64,000 bases of DNA. Origin: Sphingobium sp. MI1205. GTDB lineage: Bacteria > Pseudomonadota > Alphaproteobacteria > Sphingomonadales > Sphingomonadaceae. The notes under the pieces are model-generated. The model was not told where the DNA came from. It saw only the letters and a program-made list of their open reading frames with translations, and searched no databases. The position numbers were made by a program, and so were the translations under genes. Below, in pieces: positions 54,214 to 64,000 of the stretch. Where the stretch lies: the NCBI RefSeq assembly GCF_001563285.1, contig NZ_CP005188.1, positions 2,423,501 to 2,487,500 of the forward strand, given 5' to 3'. Every line of letters begins with the position of its first letter. Within the stretch, counting starts at the first letter, position 1.

Positions 54214-55412
54214 CGACCACTCCATTTGACGACGGTATGCCGCCCCATGAAGGGATTGCGTCGCGTGAACGCAAGCAGCAGGCCGACCCCGATACAAAGA
54301 GCCAGCATAGAGGAGCCGCCATAGCTGATAAAGGGCAGCGTCATACCCTTTGACGGAAATATCTGGGCATTGACACCCATGTTGATGATCGCCTGAAGGC
54401 CGAACTGCATCGTCAGGCCCGCAGCGGCAAGGATCGTGAAATTATCATCCTCATCCAGCATGCGCAGCAACACGCGCACCACCACCGCCAGATAGACGCA
54501 AGCAATGCCGATGCAGGCCAGCAGACCGAATTCCTCGCCAATGACGGAGAATATATAGTCCGTATGCGCTTCTGGCAGGCTGAACTTGTGCTGGCCCCCG
54601 CCCGGCCCCACGCCCGTAAATCCGCCATGCGTAATCGTGCGGAACGCAAGTTCGCTTTGATCGGGGCCGGTATCCTGCGCAACGCCGATGCCAAGGAAGT
54701 CGTTGATCCGCTGGCGGCCGTTTTCATAGAACATATACATGGCCACCAGACCCGCCAGGCCCGCGCCCGCCATAGCCCCGATGAACCGCATCGACACGCC
54801 CGAAAGCAGCAGCAGACATCCCCAGCAAGCCAGGAAGATCACCGTCTGGCCAAAGTCCGGCTGCTTCATCAGGATCGCCCCGATCAACAGCGTCAGCGCG
54901 CCGGTCAGCGGGATAACGGGCAGCGTCATGTCCTTACCCCGAAGAGACAGCAGCCAGGCCATGGTGACGACATAGACGGGCTTCAGAAACTCCGACGGCT
55001 GAAAGCGGAAACCCGGCAGGTCGATCCAGCGGCGCGCGCCGTTCACGGTCGATCCCAGAATGGGCACGCAGAGCAGCATGACGATGAAAAAGGCCGAAAG
55101 AAACAGCGCCAGCCGCCGCGCCTGCTGACGGGGCAGCATCGAGATGACCAGCATGATGGGCAGGCCGAGAAAGACCCAGATCAGCTGGCGATAGAAATAG
55201 ATGAGCGGCGTCACCGATACCGCGGTGGTGGAGCGGTCGATCGCCGCCACCGGCGATGCGGCGGCGACCGCAACGAGGCCGATCGCCATCAGGGCGACGA
55301 TCAGCGAAAGAAGAACGCGATCAATCTCCCAGAACCAGATGGCCAGGGCCGTACGCTCACGCGGAACGGTGTGGTTCCTGAACCCCTTCACCAGTTCGCC
55401 TGCCCTGAACAT
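54210..55412 (-). CDS. ftsW: Peptidoglycan glycosyltransferase FtsW
   Basis: A SEDS-family septal glycan polymerase, 400 residues from the ATG at 55412. It has ten hydrophobic helices, with SEDS hallmarks NGARRWIDLPGFRFQPSEF (about 138-156), the catalytic-region MKQPDFGQT (about 193-201) and FGLLACIGIACVY, and FISYGGSSML near the end. A 34-base gap separates it from murD, one of the few breaks in the cluster. Its transpeptidase partner FtsI is encoded upstream. Confidence 0.95.
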   Translation of the reverse strand: MFRAGELVKGFRNHTVPRERTALAIWFWEIDRVLLSLIVALMAIGLVAVAAASPVAAIDRSTTAVSVTPLIYFYRQLIWVFLGLPIMLVISMLPRQQARRLALFLSAFFIVMLLCVPILGSTVNGARRWIDLPGFRFQPSEFLKPVYVVTMAWLLSLRGKDMTLPVIPLTGALTLLIGAILMKQPDFGQTVIFLACWGCLLLLSGVSMRFIGAMAGAGLAGLVAMYMFYENGRQRINDFLGIGVAQDTGPDQSELAFRTITHGGFTGVGPGGGQHKFSLPEAHTDYIFSVIGEEFGLLACIGIACVYLAVVVRVLLRMLDEDDNFTILAAAGLTMQFGLQAIINMGVNAQIFPSKGMTLPFISYGGSSMLALCIGVGLLLAFTRRNPFMGRHTVVKWSGR

Positions 55413-55446
55413 TCCGATCGCCCCTTCTTCGCCCCGTAACCCGCCT

Positions 55447-56778
55447 TTAGCCGTCAACGCCCCCTTCTTCCAGCGCCGCGACGGCCGCGACGAAGGCATC
55501 GCCTCGCGCCTCGAAATCCCGGAACTGGTCGAAACTGGCGCAGGCTGGGGACAGCAGCACGACGTCGCCCGGCTGCGCGACACGCGCTGCTCGGCGAACG
55601 GCGGCCGATAGCATTTCGCTGTCATTCACCGCCATATGCTCCCGCAGCAGATCGGCGAACATATGGCCCGCTTCACCGATGGTGTAGGCGGCGACGACAT
55701 TGTCGAACCAGGGCGCGCATTCGTCGAGATTATCAATCTTCGCGAGCCCGCCGACGATCCAGTGCAGACGCGGGCGGCCGTCAATGGGCGGATAGGCGGC
55801 CAGGGCGGGCGCCGTGGAAGCGGGATTGGTCGCCTTGCTGTCATTGACGTAGAGGACGCCGTTCAGTTCGCGCACCCGCTGCATGCGGTGGGGAAGGCTG
55901 GAAAAGCTTCGCAGAGCCGACTGGATCACCGAGTCATCAATCGCTAGCGCCTGCGCTACGGAGATGGCAATCGCGGCGTTCTGGGCATTATGCGGCCCTT
56001 GCAAAGACGGCCAGCCTGCCTGCACCGCAGGCTCGATGTCCGCAGCCGATACTGTCACCCGCCGTGCGCCGGGCTGGGCAGCGATCGACCGGCTCGGCTC
56101 ATCCCCGGTTGCGATCACCGCAACATGATTGGGCGACTGCATCGCGAAGAGCCGGGCCTTTGACGCAACATAGCCTTCAAAGCCATTATAGCGGTCGAGA
56201 TGGTCGGGCGTGATGTTGAGCAGGACCGCGACGTCGCAATCGAGGCTCTGCGTCAGATCGATCTGATAACTCGACAGTTCCAACACATAGACACCGCCTT
56301 CGGGCAAGGGATCCTGGCCCAGGATCGGCAGGCCGATATTGCCACCCATCCGGGTTGGAATGCCCGCTGCTTCGATGATGTGATGGACCAAAGCCGTGGT
56401 GGTCGATTTGCCGTTGGTGCCAGTGATGCCGACAACGCGGTGCGCGGGTAGCGTCGGACGGGCAAGGGCGAACAACTCAATATCGCCGATGATCGGAACG
56501 CCCGCTAGCCTGGCGTGCATGGCGATCGGATGCTTGTTGAGTGGAACGCCGGGAGAGACGACGATGCCGTCGAAACCAGAAAGATCGATCTCCAGAGGAT
56601 CGGCCAGCTCGGCCTTGTGGGCGACCGCCGCGCGAGCTTCGTCCCGATTGTCCCAGGCGACGACCCGCGCGCCACTGGCGACCAGCGCTTCAACGGTCGC
56701 GAGCCCCGAACGCGCGAGGCCCAGGACCGCATATGTCTTGCCAGCAAAGGCGGATGAAACGAGCCCCATTCCGCTCAC
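55447..56778 (-). CDS. murD: UDP-N-acetylmuramoyl-L-alanine--D-glutamate ligase
   Basis: Adds D-Glu to the stem peptide, 443 residues from a GTG at 56778 that overlaps the mraY stop (GTGA). The N-terminal domain has [17 protein letters not shown], the ATP loop is [14 protein letters not shown] (about 117-130), and the C-terminal region has [16 protein letters not shown] and [12 protein letters not shown]. Length is normal. Confidence 0.95.
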   Translation of the reverse strand: MSGMGLVSSAFAGKTYAVLGLARSGLATVEALVASGARVVAWDNRDEARAAVAHKAELADPLEIDLSGFDGIVVSPGVPLNKHPIAMHARLAGVPIIGDIELFALARPTLPAHRVVGITGTNGKSTTTALVHHIIEAAGIPTRMGGNIGLPILGQDPLPEGGVYVLELSSYQIDLTQSLDCDVAVLLNITPDHLDRYNGFEGYVASKARLFAMQSPNHVAVIATGDEPSRSIAAQPGARRVTVSAADIEPAVQAGWPSLQGPHNAQNAAIAISVAQALAIDDSVIQSALRSFSSLPHRMQRVRELNGVLYVNDSKATNPASTAPALAAYPPIDGRPRLHWIVGGLAKIDNLDECAPWFDNVVAAYTIGEAGHMFADLLREHMAVNDSEMLSAAVRRAARVAQPGDVVLLSPACASFDQFRDFEARGDAFVAAVAALEEGGVDG

Positions 56779-57848
56779 CGCAGTTTCAGCGTGGCGAGGC
56801 CCGCCAGCGCCAGAACAAAGGAGATGATCCAGAAACGGATCACAACTGTCGGTTCAGCCCAGCCGAGCTGCTCGAAATGATGGTGGATCGGCGCCATGCG
56901 GAACACGCGCTTGCCCGTCCGCTTGTAGAAGAAGACCTGAATGATGACGCTCATCGCCTCAACAACGAAGAGTCCGCCAATTACTCCCAGAACGATCTCG
57001 TGATGAGCGGTGACGGCGATCACGCCGATCGTGCCGCCCAGCGCCAGGCTGCCGGTGTCGCCCATGAAAACGGCTGCGGGCGGTGCGTTGAACCAGAGAA
57101 ATGCGAGCCCCGCGCCGATGATCGCGCCGCACAGGATGGTGAGGTTGCCCGCCCCCGGCACATGCGGAATGCCCAGATATTCGGCATAATCGGCGCGGCC
57201 TACGAGATAAACAATCGCCATGAACGCCATGCAGGCGATGATGACCGGCATGGTGGCCAGGCCATCGAGGCCATCAGTCAGGTTCACCGCATTGCCGAAC
57301 GCCACGATCACGAAGGCGGCGAAAAGGAAATAGAACGGCCCAAGCTCAATCGCGGGGCCGTTGTAGAAGGGCAGATAAAGCGCCGTATTTCCATGCTGGG
57401 TAACGATCAGCCAAGCCGCGACGCCCGCGATGAGGAATTCGAAGAAAAGGCGCATCTTGCCCGAAAGCCCCTTATGGCTGGCCTTCGTCACCTTGTCATA
57501 GTCGTCGAGAAAGCCGATGGCGCCGAAGCCCAGCGTCACGAACAGGCACGCCCAGACATAGATGGACGATAGATCCATCCACAACAGCACCGATATAATC
57601 ATCGACGTCAGTATCATCAGGCCCCCCATCGTCGGCGTACCGCGCTTGGCGAGATGGGTCTGCGGCCCGTCGTCGCGGATCGGTTGCCCCTTGCCCTGGC
57701 GCACGCGAAGCCACCCGATGAAACGGGGGCCGATGACAAGGCCGATGATGAAGGCCGTCGCGATCGTCGCGCCCGCCCGGAAGCTCAGATAGCGGATGAG
57801 GTTGAAAACCCCCGCGAAGTCCATGGTCTGGGCAAGCCAGTACAGCAT
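56775..57848 (-). CDS. mraY: Phospho-N-acetylmuramoyl-pentapeptide transferase MraY
   Basis: An inner-membrane enzyme making lipid I from undecaprenyl phosphate, 357 residues. It has ten hydrophobic helices. Landmarks: GTPTMGGLM (about 70-78), the Asp pair in GFLDDYDK (about 112-119), [10 protein letters not shown] and [12 protein letters not shown], then the HHHFE motif. The ATG at 57848 shares one base with the murF stop (TGATG). Confidence 0.97.
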   Translation of the reverse strand: MLYWLAQTMDFAGVFNLIRYLSFRAGATIATAFIIGLVIGPRFIGWLRVRQGKGQPIRDDGPQTHLAKRGTPTMGGLMILTSMIISVLLWMDLSSIYVWACLFVTLGFGAIGFLDDYDKVTKASHKGLSGKMRLFFEFLIAGVAAWLIVTQHGNTALYLPFYNGPAIELGPFYFLFAAFVIVAFGNAVNLTDGLDGLATMPVIIACMAFMAIVYLVGRADYAEYLGIPHVPGAGNLTILCGAIIGAGLAFLWFNAPPAAVFMGDTGSLALGGTIGVIAVTAHHEIVLGVIGGLFVVEAMSVIIQVFFYKRTGKRVFRMAPIHHHFEQLGWAEPTVVIRFWIISFVLALAGLATLKLR

Positions 57849-59224
57849 CAGTTCTTGTTTTCCCCAAGCGCGGCAACCAGGCGCGACAGGCCAATGCCGT
57901 TCGATCCCTTCACCAATATGGCGTCGCCTGCACGCATTTCTGTCTGGATAAGGCTGGTCGCGGCGGTAGCGTCAGCCACATGGGCAAAGGCCACCGCGCC
58001 GCCAAGCGCTTCGGCCAGCGGCGTCATTTCCTCACCCACGAGAATCGCGAAATCGACATGCCCCTCCGCCAGCGGCTCGGCAAGCCCGGCATGCAATTCA
58101 CGGCTGCGATCGCCCAGTTCGCGCATGCCGCCCAGCACCGCGATCCGGCGGCTCGCGCGTTCCTTGCCCAATTGCTTGAGCGTCGCCGCCATGCTGAGCG
58201 GGTTCGCATTGTAACTTTCATCGATCAGCAGCGCTTCTCCGCTACCGATTGACAAGGTCAGGCGCTCGCCCCGACCAGGCAGGCCGGGCATTTCGGCGAG
58301 GGCAAGACCGGCCGCCGCGAGATCGCCGCCAAGCGCCTCTACCGTCGCCAGCACCGCGAGCGCATTCGAAACCCAATGCTCGCCCGGCGCGGCTACGGTA
58401 AAGCAAAGTTCAGCGCTGGGCAGCGTCGCGGTAACCAATGTGCCGCCGTTCGCGGCGGGAACCATGTCGCGGGCGCGAACATCGGCCTGCTCATCTAAGC
58501 CAAATGTCAAAATCCGCGCGGCATGCTGTTCCGCCTTCGCATAAAGCGTAGCGACATGGGGGCTGTCATAAGGAATGACGGCGGTGCCATCGGGCTCCAG
58601 TCCTTCAAATATTTCCGCCTTGGCCTGTGCGATCTTCTCTTCGGTACCGAAAAATTCGATATGGGCTGGCGCTATTGCGGTCACGATCGCGACATGCGGA
58701 CGAACCTGCCGCGTCAGCGCGGCCAGCTCCCCGGCATGGTTCATCCCCATCTCGAAAACGCCAAAGGCCGACGCGCGGGGCATGCGCGACAGGCTCAGGG
58801 GCACACCGACATGGTTGTTGTAACTCTTGACCGATCGGTGCACTTCGCCGTGACAGACGCGATCGAGCGCCTGAAAAAGGGCCTCCTTGGTGCCGGTCTT
58901 GCCGACCGAACCGGTGACGCCAATCACCTTTCCCTGCATGCGGGAGCGGGACGCACGGCCCAATGCTTCGAGTGCGGCTGCGCTATCCGGCACGAGGATA
59001 TGCGGCTGCGCGATCGGCTTGCTGACGATGGCGCCCGCCGCGCCCTGAGCAAAGGCCTTTTCAACAAAATGGTGGCCGTCGGTCGTTTCGCCCTTCATCG
59101 CAACGAACAGGTCGCCGTCAGTCACTTCGCGGCTGTCGAAAGCGACACCCGAAACAGCGAAGGGCGCCGAAGCGACGCCCCCTGTGGCCTGCGCGATTTC
59201 GGCAGAGGTCCAAAGCTCGTTCAC
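57848..59224 (-). CDS. murF: UDP-N-acetylmuramoyl-tripeptide--D-alanyl-D-alanine ligase
   Basis: Adds D-Ala-D-Ala to complete the pentapeptide, 458 residues from a GTG at 59224 overlapping the murE stop (GTGA). The N-terminal [17 protein letters not shown] loop [15 protein letters not shown] (about 104-118), [10 protein letters not shown] and [14 protein letters not shown] (about 302-315) identify it. It works directly with the ddl product from the same cluster. Confidence 0.95.
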   Translation of the reverse strand: MNELWTSAEIAQATGGVASAPFAVSGVAFDSREVTDGDLFVAMKGETTDGHHFVEKAFAQGAAGAIVSKPIAQPHILVPDSAAALEALGRASRSRMQGKVIGVTGSVGKTGTKEALFQALDRVCHGEVHRSVKSYNNHVGVPLSLSRMPRASAFGVFEMGMNHAGELAALTRQVRPHVAIVTAIAPAHIEFFGTEEKIAQAKAEIFEGLEPDGTAVIPYDSPHVATLYAKAEQHAARILTFGLDEQADVRARDMVPAANGGTLVTATLPSAELCFTVAAPGEHWVSNALAVLATVEALGGDLAAAGLALAEMPGLPGRGERLTLSIGSGEALLIDESYNANPLSMAATLKQLGKERASRRIAVLGGMRELGDRSRELHAGLAEPLAEGHVDFAILVGEEMTPLAEALGGAVAFAHVADATAATSLIQTEMRAGDAILVKGSNGIGLSRLVAALGENKN

Positions 59225-60663
59225 CCGGCACACTCCCGAGCAACGGTAACGTCGTCGAAAGGCAGCACCCGATCGCCGATGATCTGGCCCTGTTCATGCC
59301 CCTTGCCCGCCAGCAGGACGATATCATCCGCGCCTGCCCGTGCAATGGCGGCGGCGATGGCTGCGCGGCGGCCGCCTATTTCCTCTGCTCCCGGTGCGCC
59401 CGCCATGACGGCGGCGCGGATCGCGGAAGGATCTTCGGACCGGGGATTATCGTCGGTGACGATGACATGATCGGATAGTTCGGCCGCCACCTTGCCCATC
59501 TGCGGACGCTTGCCCGCATCGCGATCTCCGCCCGCGCCGAACAGGGTAATCAGACTACCGCGCGTATGGGGCCGCAGCGCCTCGATCGCCGCGCGCAGAC
59601 CATCGGGCGTATGGGCGTAATCAACATAGACGGGCGTTCCCGCCTTGGTGATGACCGCGCGTTCCAGGCGACCACGCACTGGCTGAACCCGGCCAAGCAG
59701 TTCCAGAACCTTGGCCGCGTCCTCGCCGCCTGCGATCACCAGGCCCGCGGCGGTCAGTGCGTTGGCCGCCTGATAAGCGCCTATCAGCGGCAGATTGATC
59801 TTATATAACTTGCCGTCGGCTTCGACATCCAAAGTCTGGCCCAACTGGGTCGGGGTGCGGTTGGCAAGACGCAATGCCTGCCCCTGCACCCCGACGCTCA
59901 GCACACGAAGCCCCCGCTTCGTAGCTCGCTGGATAACCTTGTCCGACCATTCATCATCGGCCCAGACGACCGCCACGCCATCGGGCGCGACCACTTCGTC
60001 GAACAGCCGCGTCTTTGCGTCGAAATAGCTGTCCATGTCTCCATGATAGTCGAGATGGTCTCGCGACAGATTGGTGAAGGCGGCCGCCGACACCGGCAGT
60101 CCTTCAGTCCGATATTGCGCGAGGCCATGGCTCGACGCCTCGAACGCGGCATGGGTGACGCCCTCACGTTTGAGGCCCGACATGTTGGACAGGAACGTGA
60201 CGATGTCGGGGGTAGTAAGGCCGGTCGAGACCTGATCCACGGAGGTCGTGACGCCCAGCGTGCCGATAGACGCCGAATGATGCCCCAGCATACGCCACAG
60301 CTGGCGTGCCAGCTCGACCGTGGACGTCTTGCCGTTCGTCCCTGTGACAGCAACGGTCACATCGGGGAAAGGCGCGAAATAGCGAGCGGCGAGCAGGGCG
60401 AACAGGCGGCGCGGATTGTCATGGGCTATATGCACAGCCCCTTCTACCTGCGCCTCGGGCCGCGCGACGACGGCCATCGCGCCCGCTTTCACGGCCTGAG
60501 GGATATAATCTTCGCCATTGACCCGCAGGCCCTGGAATGCGCCGAAGACCGTGCCCGGCGCGACCTTCCGGTTATCGATCGCGAAGCCCGACACCGAGGC
60601 GTCCAGAGAGGCACCGGTGTCGAGCTTCACATCCAGCCCCTCGATGAGCGACCCGAGGCGCAT
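59221..60663 (-). CDS. murE: UDP-N-acetylmuramoyl-L-alanyl-D-glutamate--2,6-diaminopimelate ligase
   Basis: Adds the third stem residue, 480 residues. ATP loop VTGTNGKTSTVEL (about 105-117), HDNPRRLFA, and the Dap-selecting motif DNPR in VTDDNPRSEDP (about 401-411), which marks meso-diaminopimelate rather than lysine. The ATG at 60663 is one base after the ftsI stop. Confidence 0.96.
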   Translation of the reverse strand: MRLGSLIEGLDVKLDTGASLDASVSGFAIDNRKVAPGTVFGAFQGLRVNGEDYIPQAVKAGAMAVVARPEAQVEGAVHIAHDNPRRLFALLAARYFAPFPDVTVAVTGTNGKTSTVELARQLWRMLGHHSASIGTLGVTTSVDQVSTGLTTPDIVTFLSNMSGLKREGVTHAAFEASSHGLAQYRTEGLPVSAAAFTNLSRDHLDYHGDMDSYFDAKTRLFDEVVAPDGVAVVWADDEWSDKVIQRATKRGLRVLSVGVQGQALRLANRTPTQLGQTLDVEADGKLYKINLPLIGAYQAANALTAAGLVIAGGEDAAKVLELLGRVQPVRGRLERAVITKAGTPVYVDYAHTPDGLRAAIEALRPHTRGSLITLFGAGGDRDAGKRPQMGKVAAELSDHVIVTDDNPRSEDPSAIRAAVMAGAPGAEEIGGRRAAIAAAIARAGADDIVLLAGKGHEQGQIIGDRVLPFDDVTVARECAG

Positions 60664-60664
60664 C

Positions 60665-62377
60665 TTAATGTTTTTCCTTTTCCTGCCCGAGCAAGGGCAT
60701 GAGGTCGGAAATATCGACGTCGCGTCGCTCGTCCGGCAACACGCCCAGCATCGGGCCAGTGCGCTCGATCACGCGCTTGACCACCGGCGCGGCGGTCCAG
60801 GCGGCGGTGCGCAGGCCGAAAGTCTGGGCGTTACCCTTCGGTTCATCCATCATCGTCAGCACGACGTAGCGAGGGTTATCCATGGGAAATGCGGACGCGA
60901 AAGTCGTCACCAGCGAACTCTTGTTATATCGGCCTTCTTCAGGCTTCTCGGCGGAACCCGTCTTGCCGCCCACCCGGAAGCCCTTGGCGTCGGCGCTGCG
61001 ACCTGTACCCGCCGCAACGATCATCCGCAACAGTTGGCGCATCCGCGCGCTGGTGGCGGCGGAAAAGACGCGATGGCCTTCGGGCACTTCATTGGCGTGC
61101 AGCTTGCGCAAGGTGGCCGGACGCCAGATGCCACCATTGACAAGGGCAGCATAGGCGCTGGCGAGATGCAGCGGCGTCACGGCGATACCATGGCCGTAGG
61201 AAACGGTCATGGTAGTGATGCGACCCCAATTATAGGGCCACAGGCTCTTGGCGCGCTCCTTGAGTTCGATCGGAGCGCGCTCGTCGAACTGCAGGTTGCG
61301 AAACAGCTGCTGCATGGACGCTGCGCCCATTTCATCGGCAATCCGCGCGGTCCCGATGTTGGAACTGTGCACCAGGATTTCCGGCACGTTGATCCAGCGG
61401 CCAAGAGCGTGGTCGTCCTTGATACGGAAACCGGCGACGGCGAGCGGCGCGGTGGCATCATAGCGTTTTGCCATGGATGTGATGACACCACGATCCATCG
61501 CAGCGCCGATCGACAAGGGCTTGAAGGTCGAACCGAGTTCATAGCGCGCCTGGACGATCTGATTGCAAAGGGGCGATTCGCTGCACGACTTGCCCGCGTA
61601 ATTTTGCAGCTTGTTCGGATCGAAGACGGGGATCGACGCCATGGCGATCACTTCCCCGGTATTGGCGTCCAGAATGACGCCGCCCGCGCCCCGGGCATTT
61701 TGCGATACCATCTGCGCGTAAAGCTCGCTTTCCAGCGCCCCCTGCACCCGGCTGTCGATGGATATGGCGAAGGGCTGCGCCCGCAGCGCCGGATCGATCA
61801 AACGGTCATTGAACGCCGCTTCGACGCCCATGCCGCCGACCCCTTCCGCATTGGGTGCGAAGCCCAGAACGTGCGCGGCCAGACTGCGCTGGGGATAGAG
61901 CCGCTCCTTTTCACGGGGGAATTCGATGCCGATCTCGCCCAGGGCGTTTACCGCAGCCACTTCTTCAGGCAGCGCGCGACGGCGGAGATAGGCCCAACCT
62001 TTGCCGGTCAGTTTCTTGTAGAAAGCGGCTGCGGGTTCATCGGGGAAAATCTCATGCAGCTTGCGCGCGACTTCCGCTGGCTCGCCGATCAGCCGGGAGG
62101 GACGGACGGCGATCGAATAGGCATCCATCGTCCGGGCCAGCGGAACGCCATTGCGATCAACGATGTCGGCCCGTGCAGGGATGAGGCCGGACGCGCTATC
62201 GCCCCCGTCCGCGCCCCGCGAAAAGACACCGACCCAGGCAAGACGCAAGATCACCACCATGGTGATCGCCATGAACAGGATGAGCAACAACATCAGGCGG
62301 TTATGCGCGATCGCCGTCAGATCGACCCGCTGCTTGCCCGCTCTGGCACCGCCCGGCTGAACGATGATCGTCGCCAT
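60665..62377 (-). CDS. ftsI: Septal transpeptidase FtsI / penicillin-binding protein 3
   Basis: Crosslinks septal peptidoglycan. The 570-residue class B PBP has one N-terminal TM (about 28-50) and a pedestal domain. The transpeptidase motifs are STFK (283-286, nucleophile S283), SSN (338-340) and KTG (472-474). The ATG at 62377 shares a base with the ftsL stop (TGATG). Confidence 0.96.
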   Translation of the reverse strand: MATIIVQPGGARAGKQRVDLTAIAHNRLMLLLILFMAITMVVILRLAWVGVFSRGADGGDSASGLIPARADIVDRNGVPLARTMDAYSIAVRPSRLIGEPAEVARKLHEIFPDEPAAAFYKKLTGKGWAYLRRRALPEEVAAVNALGEIGIEFPREKERLYPQRSLAAHVLGFAPNAEGVGGMGVEAAFNDRLIDPALRAQPFAISIDSRVQGALESELYAQMVSQNARGAGGVILDANTGEVIAMASIPVFDPNKLQNYAGKSCSESPLCNQIVQARYELGSTFKPLSIGAAMDRGVITSMAKRYDATAPLAVAGFRIKDDHALGRWINVPEILVHSSNIGTARIADEMGAASMQQLFRNLQFDERAPIELKERAKSLWPYNWGRITTMTVSYGHGIAVTPLHLASAYAALVNGGIWRPATLRKLHANEVPEGHRVFSAATSARMRQLLRMIVAAGTGRSADAKGFRVGGKTGSAEKPEEGRYNKSSLVTTFASAFPMDNPRYVVLTMMDEPKGNAQTFGLRTAAWTAAPVVKRVIERTGPMLGVLPDERRDVDISDLMPLLGQEKEKH

Positions 62378-63027
62378 CAGCGCGCGCCCTTCCTGCGCTC
62401 ACGCGCCGCCTTGGTGCTGATATCGCCCAAGGTGCTGTCATCCAGCAGCTTGGCGTCGAGCATCGCCATCCGTTCAGCGCGGCGAGCGACAGGATTGGGC
62501 TTCGACACGTCGGAGTCCTCCTTCGCCTTTTCCGCCGCACTGCGAGCAGCCGACTTGGCGACCACTTCAACATTGTCGGCGGCGTGAGCTTCACGAATGA
62601 CGGCAATGTCGCTGCGGATCTGGGTCGCCGCTGGGCTGGCCGGGGCGGGCTGCGGCGCGGAAGGCAGATCGGCAGGGGTTTCGACCATCGCCACCATCAC
62701 CGGCGGCGCGACATAATCAGGCCCGTTGGGCTGGATGCCATCCAGATTCGCAAGCGCCCGCTCGCCCCCCAGATATTGCTGGGTCGTCGGCGTCGCATAC
62801 ATGAAGTCGTGCTGGTTCCACCGCTCCAACTGCCGCATGCTCGCCCGCGCGCTGAACTCCGTTTCAAGATAGCGGATGTCACCCCGCGCCCGCGCGATCT
62901 GGGCCTGCACCTTCATCAGTTCGTTGCGCTCGGTCGCGACTTTGAGCGACACGAGGTAGGCGCCCAGCGCGCCCAGCGCCACCAGCAATATCCAGATCAG
63001 GCTCTGCAACCTCTTGACCGCGATCAT
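62377..63027 (-). CDS. ftsL: FtsL-type bitopic division protein with long C-terminal extension
   Basis: 216 residues with a short cytosolic N-terminus, one TM helix (about 8-27), then a heptad-like periplasmic segment (about 28-65) as in FtsL, which recruits FtsW/FtsI with FtsB. Identity rests on position between rsmH and ftsI and on this topology, since FtsL diverges quickly. The region after about 90 is Pro/Ala- and Lys/Arg-rich, giving roughly twice the length of enterobacterial FtsL. It overlaps rsmH by ATGA. Confidence 0.85.
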   Translation of the reverse strand: MIAVKRLQSLIWILLVALGALGAYLVSLKVATERNELMKVQAQIARARGDIRYLETEFSARASMRQLERWNQHDFMYATPTTQQYLGGERALANLDGIQPNGPDYVAPPVMVAMVETPADLPSAPQPAPASPAATQIRSDIAVIREAHAADNVEVVAKSAARSAAEKAKEDSDVSKPNPVARRAERMAMLDAKLLDDSTLGDISTKAARERRKGAR

Positions 63028-63983
63028 GAACGCATACTCCGCGAAGAACCGGAAACGGGGGCATCCGTGCGGACCGCGCTGCGCAGCGTAGCGGAGCGGG
63101 CCCGCGGGTTGCGGGCGAGTTCGCTCTCGCCGGGACGAACGGCTTTGGCGGGCTTGCGAAATGTGGGCGCGTCACCCGCTCGGCGCTCGGGCAGGTGCCG
63201 CGATCCGGCCCCTTCGCCGCCGCTGCGCTTGCGCAGGAACTGCTTGACGATGCGGTCTTCAAGGCTGTGAAAGGTGACGATAGCGAGCCGCCCCCCCTCT
63301 TCCAGCATCGCCTCGGCCACTTCCAGCCCGCGCTCCAATTCTTCCAGTTCGCGATTCACATGGATGCGGATCGCCTGAAATGCCCGGGTCGCCGGATCTT
63401 TCTTGTCATGCGGCTTATGGCCCAGCGCCCTGCGAATGACGCTGGCGAGCTGGCCGGTGCGCTCCAGAGGGCGCGCTTCGACGATGGCGCGAGCCACCCG
63501 GCGTGAGCGCGGTTCCTCGCCGTAGCGATAGAGGACATCGGCAATTTCCTGTTCAGGGGCATTGTTCAGGAAGTCGGCGGCGCTCATCCCGCTCTGGCTC
63601 ATCGTCATGGTGAGCGGCCCATCCGCCTGGAACGAAAAGCCGCGTTCCGGCCGATCAAGCTGCATAGAGGACACGCCGATATCGAGTGTGACGCCCGATA
63701 CGTGCGACACACCCCGCTCGGCGAGCAGCTCCTTCATGCGGGAAAATTCCCCGGTGATCAGCGTGATGCCATTTTCGTCGGCCAGCGCCTGCCCTTCGCG
63801 GATCGCATCAGGATCCCGATCGAATGCGAAAACCGTCGCGCCCCTTGCCGCCATAGCGCGCGAGTAGCCGCCCGCGCCGAAGGTGCCATCGACATGAACC
63901 TCACCGGGGGTGATGGCGAGAGCGTCGAGCACTTCATCGAGCAGAACCGGGATATGGCGATCCGGATCGACAGCAGCGGTCAC
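63024..63983 (-). CDS. rsmH: 16S rRNA (cytosine1402-N4)-methyltransferase
   Basis: A SAM-dependent methyltransferase (MraW) of 319 residues from a GTG at 63983. It has [13 protein letters not shown] (about 10-22), the SAM loop [13 protein letters not shown] (about 33-45), [11 protein letters not shown] and the C-terminal [15 protein letters not shown]. The GTG overlaps an upstream TGA, presumably the end of mraZ. Confidence 0.96.
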   Translation of the reverse strand: MTAAVDPDRHIPVLLDEVLDALAITPGEVHVDGTFGAGGYSRAMAARGATVFAFDRDPDAIREGQALADENGITLITGEFSRMKELLAERGVSHVSGVTLDIGVSSMQLDRPERGFSFQADGPLTMTMSQSGMSAADFLNNAPEQEIADVLYRYGEEPRSRRVARAIVEARPLERTGQLASVIRRALGHKPHDKKDPATRAFQAIRIHVNRELEELERGLEVAEAMLEEGGRLAIVTFHSLEDRIVKQFLRKRSGGEGAGSRHLPERRAGDAPTFRKPAKAVRPGESELARNPRARSATLRSAVRTDAPVSGSSRSMRS

Positions 63984-64000
63984 TTGACGCCTCCGGCTGC
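63980..64000 (-). CDS. mraZ: Probable 3' end of mraZ (fragment)
   Basis: Only the last six codons and stop (AGGVK-stop) are in the window, overlapping the rsmH start as GTGA. mraZ precedes rsmH in almost all dcw clusters; identification is by position only. Confidence 0.4.
   Translation of the reverse strand, partial: AAGGVK

Noticed and set aside
1..64000. CRISPR arrays or phage structural genes
   Set aside because: No regularly spaced direct repeats and no capsid, tail or portal-like proteins were seen; the only mobile-element gene is the recombinase at the left edge.

Overview
This window is ordinary, gene-dense, GC-rich chromosome from an alphaproteobacterium of the order Sphingomonadales. 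Sphingobium or a close relative is my best guess, by inference. The strongest marker is a 420-residue serine palmitoyltransferase whose PLP lysine (K265) and D231/H234 fall where they do in the Sphingomonas paucimobilis enzyme. A full mraZ-to-ftsZ division and cell-wall cluster, an rplU-rpmA-GNAT-obgE-proB block and a tRNA-Trp-secE-nusG-rplK-rplA block fit this assignment.

Left edge (1-0.93 kb): the end of a large serine recombinase sits directly against a beheaded nfrB-type glycosyltransferase gene, so the window probably starts inside an integrated element that cut nfrB. 0.93-4.5 kb: the nfrB remnant, an exported NfrA_C-like protein, then a TauE/SafE exporter overlapping a TIGR02186 protein. 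4.5-7.2 kb: a DUF488 gene, then pyrB overlapping a dihydroorotase-like gene that has lost most metal and catalytic residues (pyrC' type). 7.2-9.7 kb: tRNA-Trp, secE, nusG, a palindromic repeat, rplK, rplA and a strong terminator. 9.8-13.9 kb: a DEAD-box RNA helicase convergent with a YbaL-type K+/H+ antiporter, plus two small membrane-protein genes. 14.0-18.9 kb: rplU, rpmA, GNAT, obgE, proB and an SDR gene.

18.9-29.7 kb: radA-cvpA (minus strand), an EEP-fold hydrolase, a large patatin-like protein, a lipoprotein, pterin dehydratase, a minimal zincin, ccmAB, an EamA transporter, chorismate mutase, a polyprenyl diphosphate synthase and a second TSUP permease. 29.8-36.4 kb: hrpB, an NDUFS4-type complex I subunit, an acyl carrier protein, spt and a hybrid histidine kinase; the ACP-spt pair is the first step of sphingolipid synthesis.

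36.3-42.8 kb (minus strand): a glycine cleavage operon, gcvT-gcvH-gcvPA-gcvPB, led by a tandem glycine riboswitch and continuing into a DUF938 methyltransferase and a nucleotidyltransferase-like gene. 42.9-64 kb (minus strand): the dcw cluster in transcription order mraZ(end)-rsmH-ftsL-ftsI-murE-murF-mraY-murD-ftsW-murG-murC-murB-ddl-ftsQ-ftsA-ftsZ, then a SPOR protein and dgt. Most dcw genes overlap by 1-8 bases, so they are probably translationally coupled. The only clear breaks are ftsW/murD, murC/murB and the AT-rich gap before ftsZ.

I found no CRISPR array, rRNA, complete prophage or defence island. The most unusual items are the recombinase-nfrB junction, the degenerate pyrC', the nucleotidyltransferase-like gene at the end of the glycine operon, the two small membrane proteins near 13.4-13.9 kb, and a possibly leaderless pyrB promoter.
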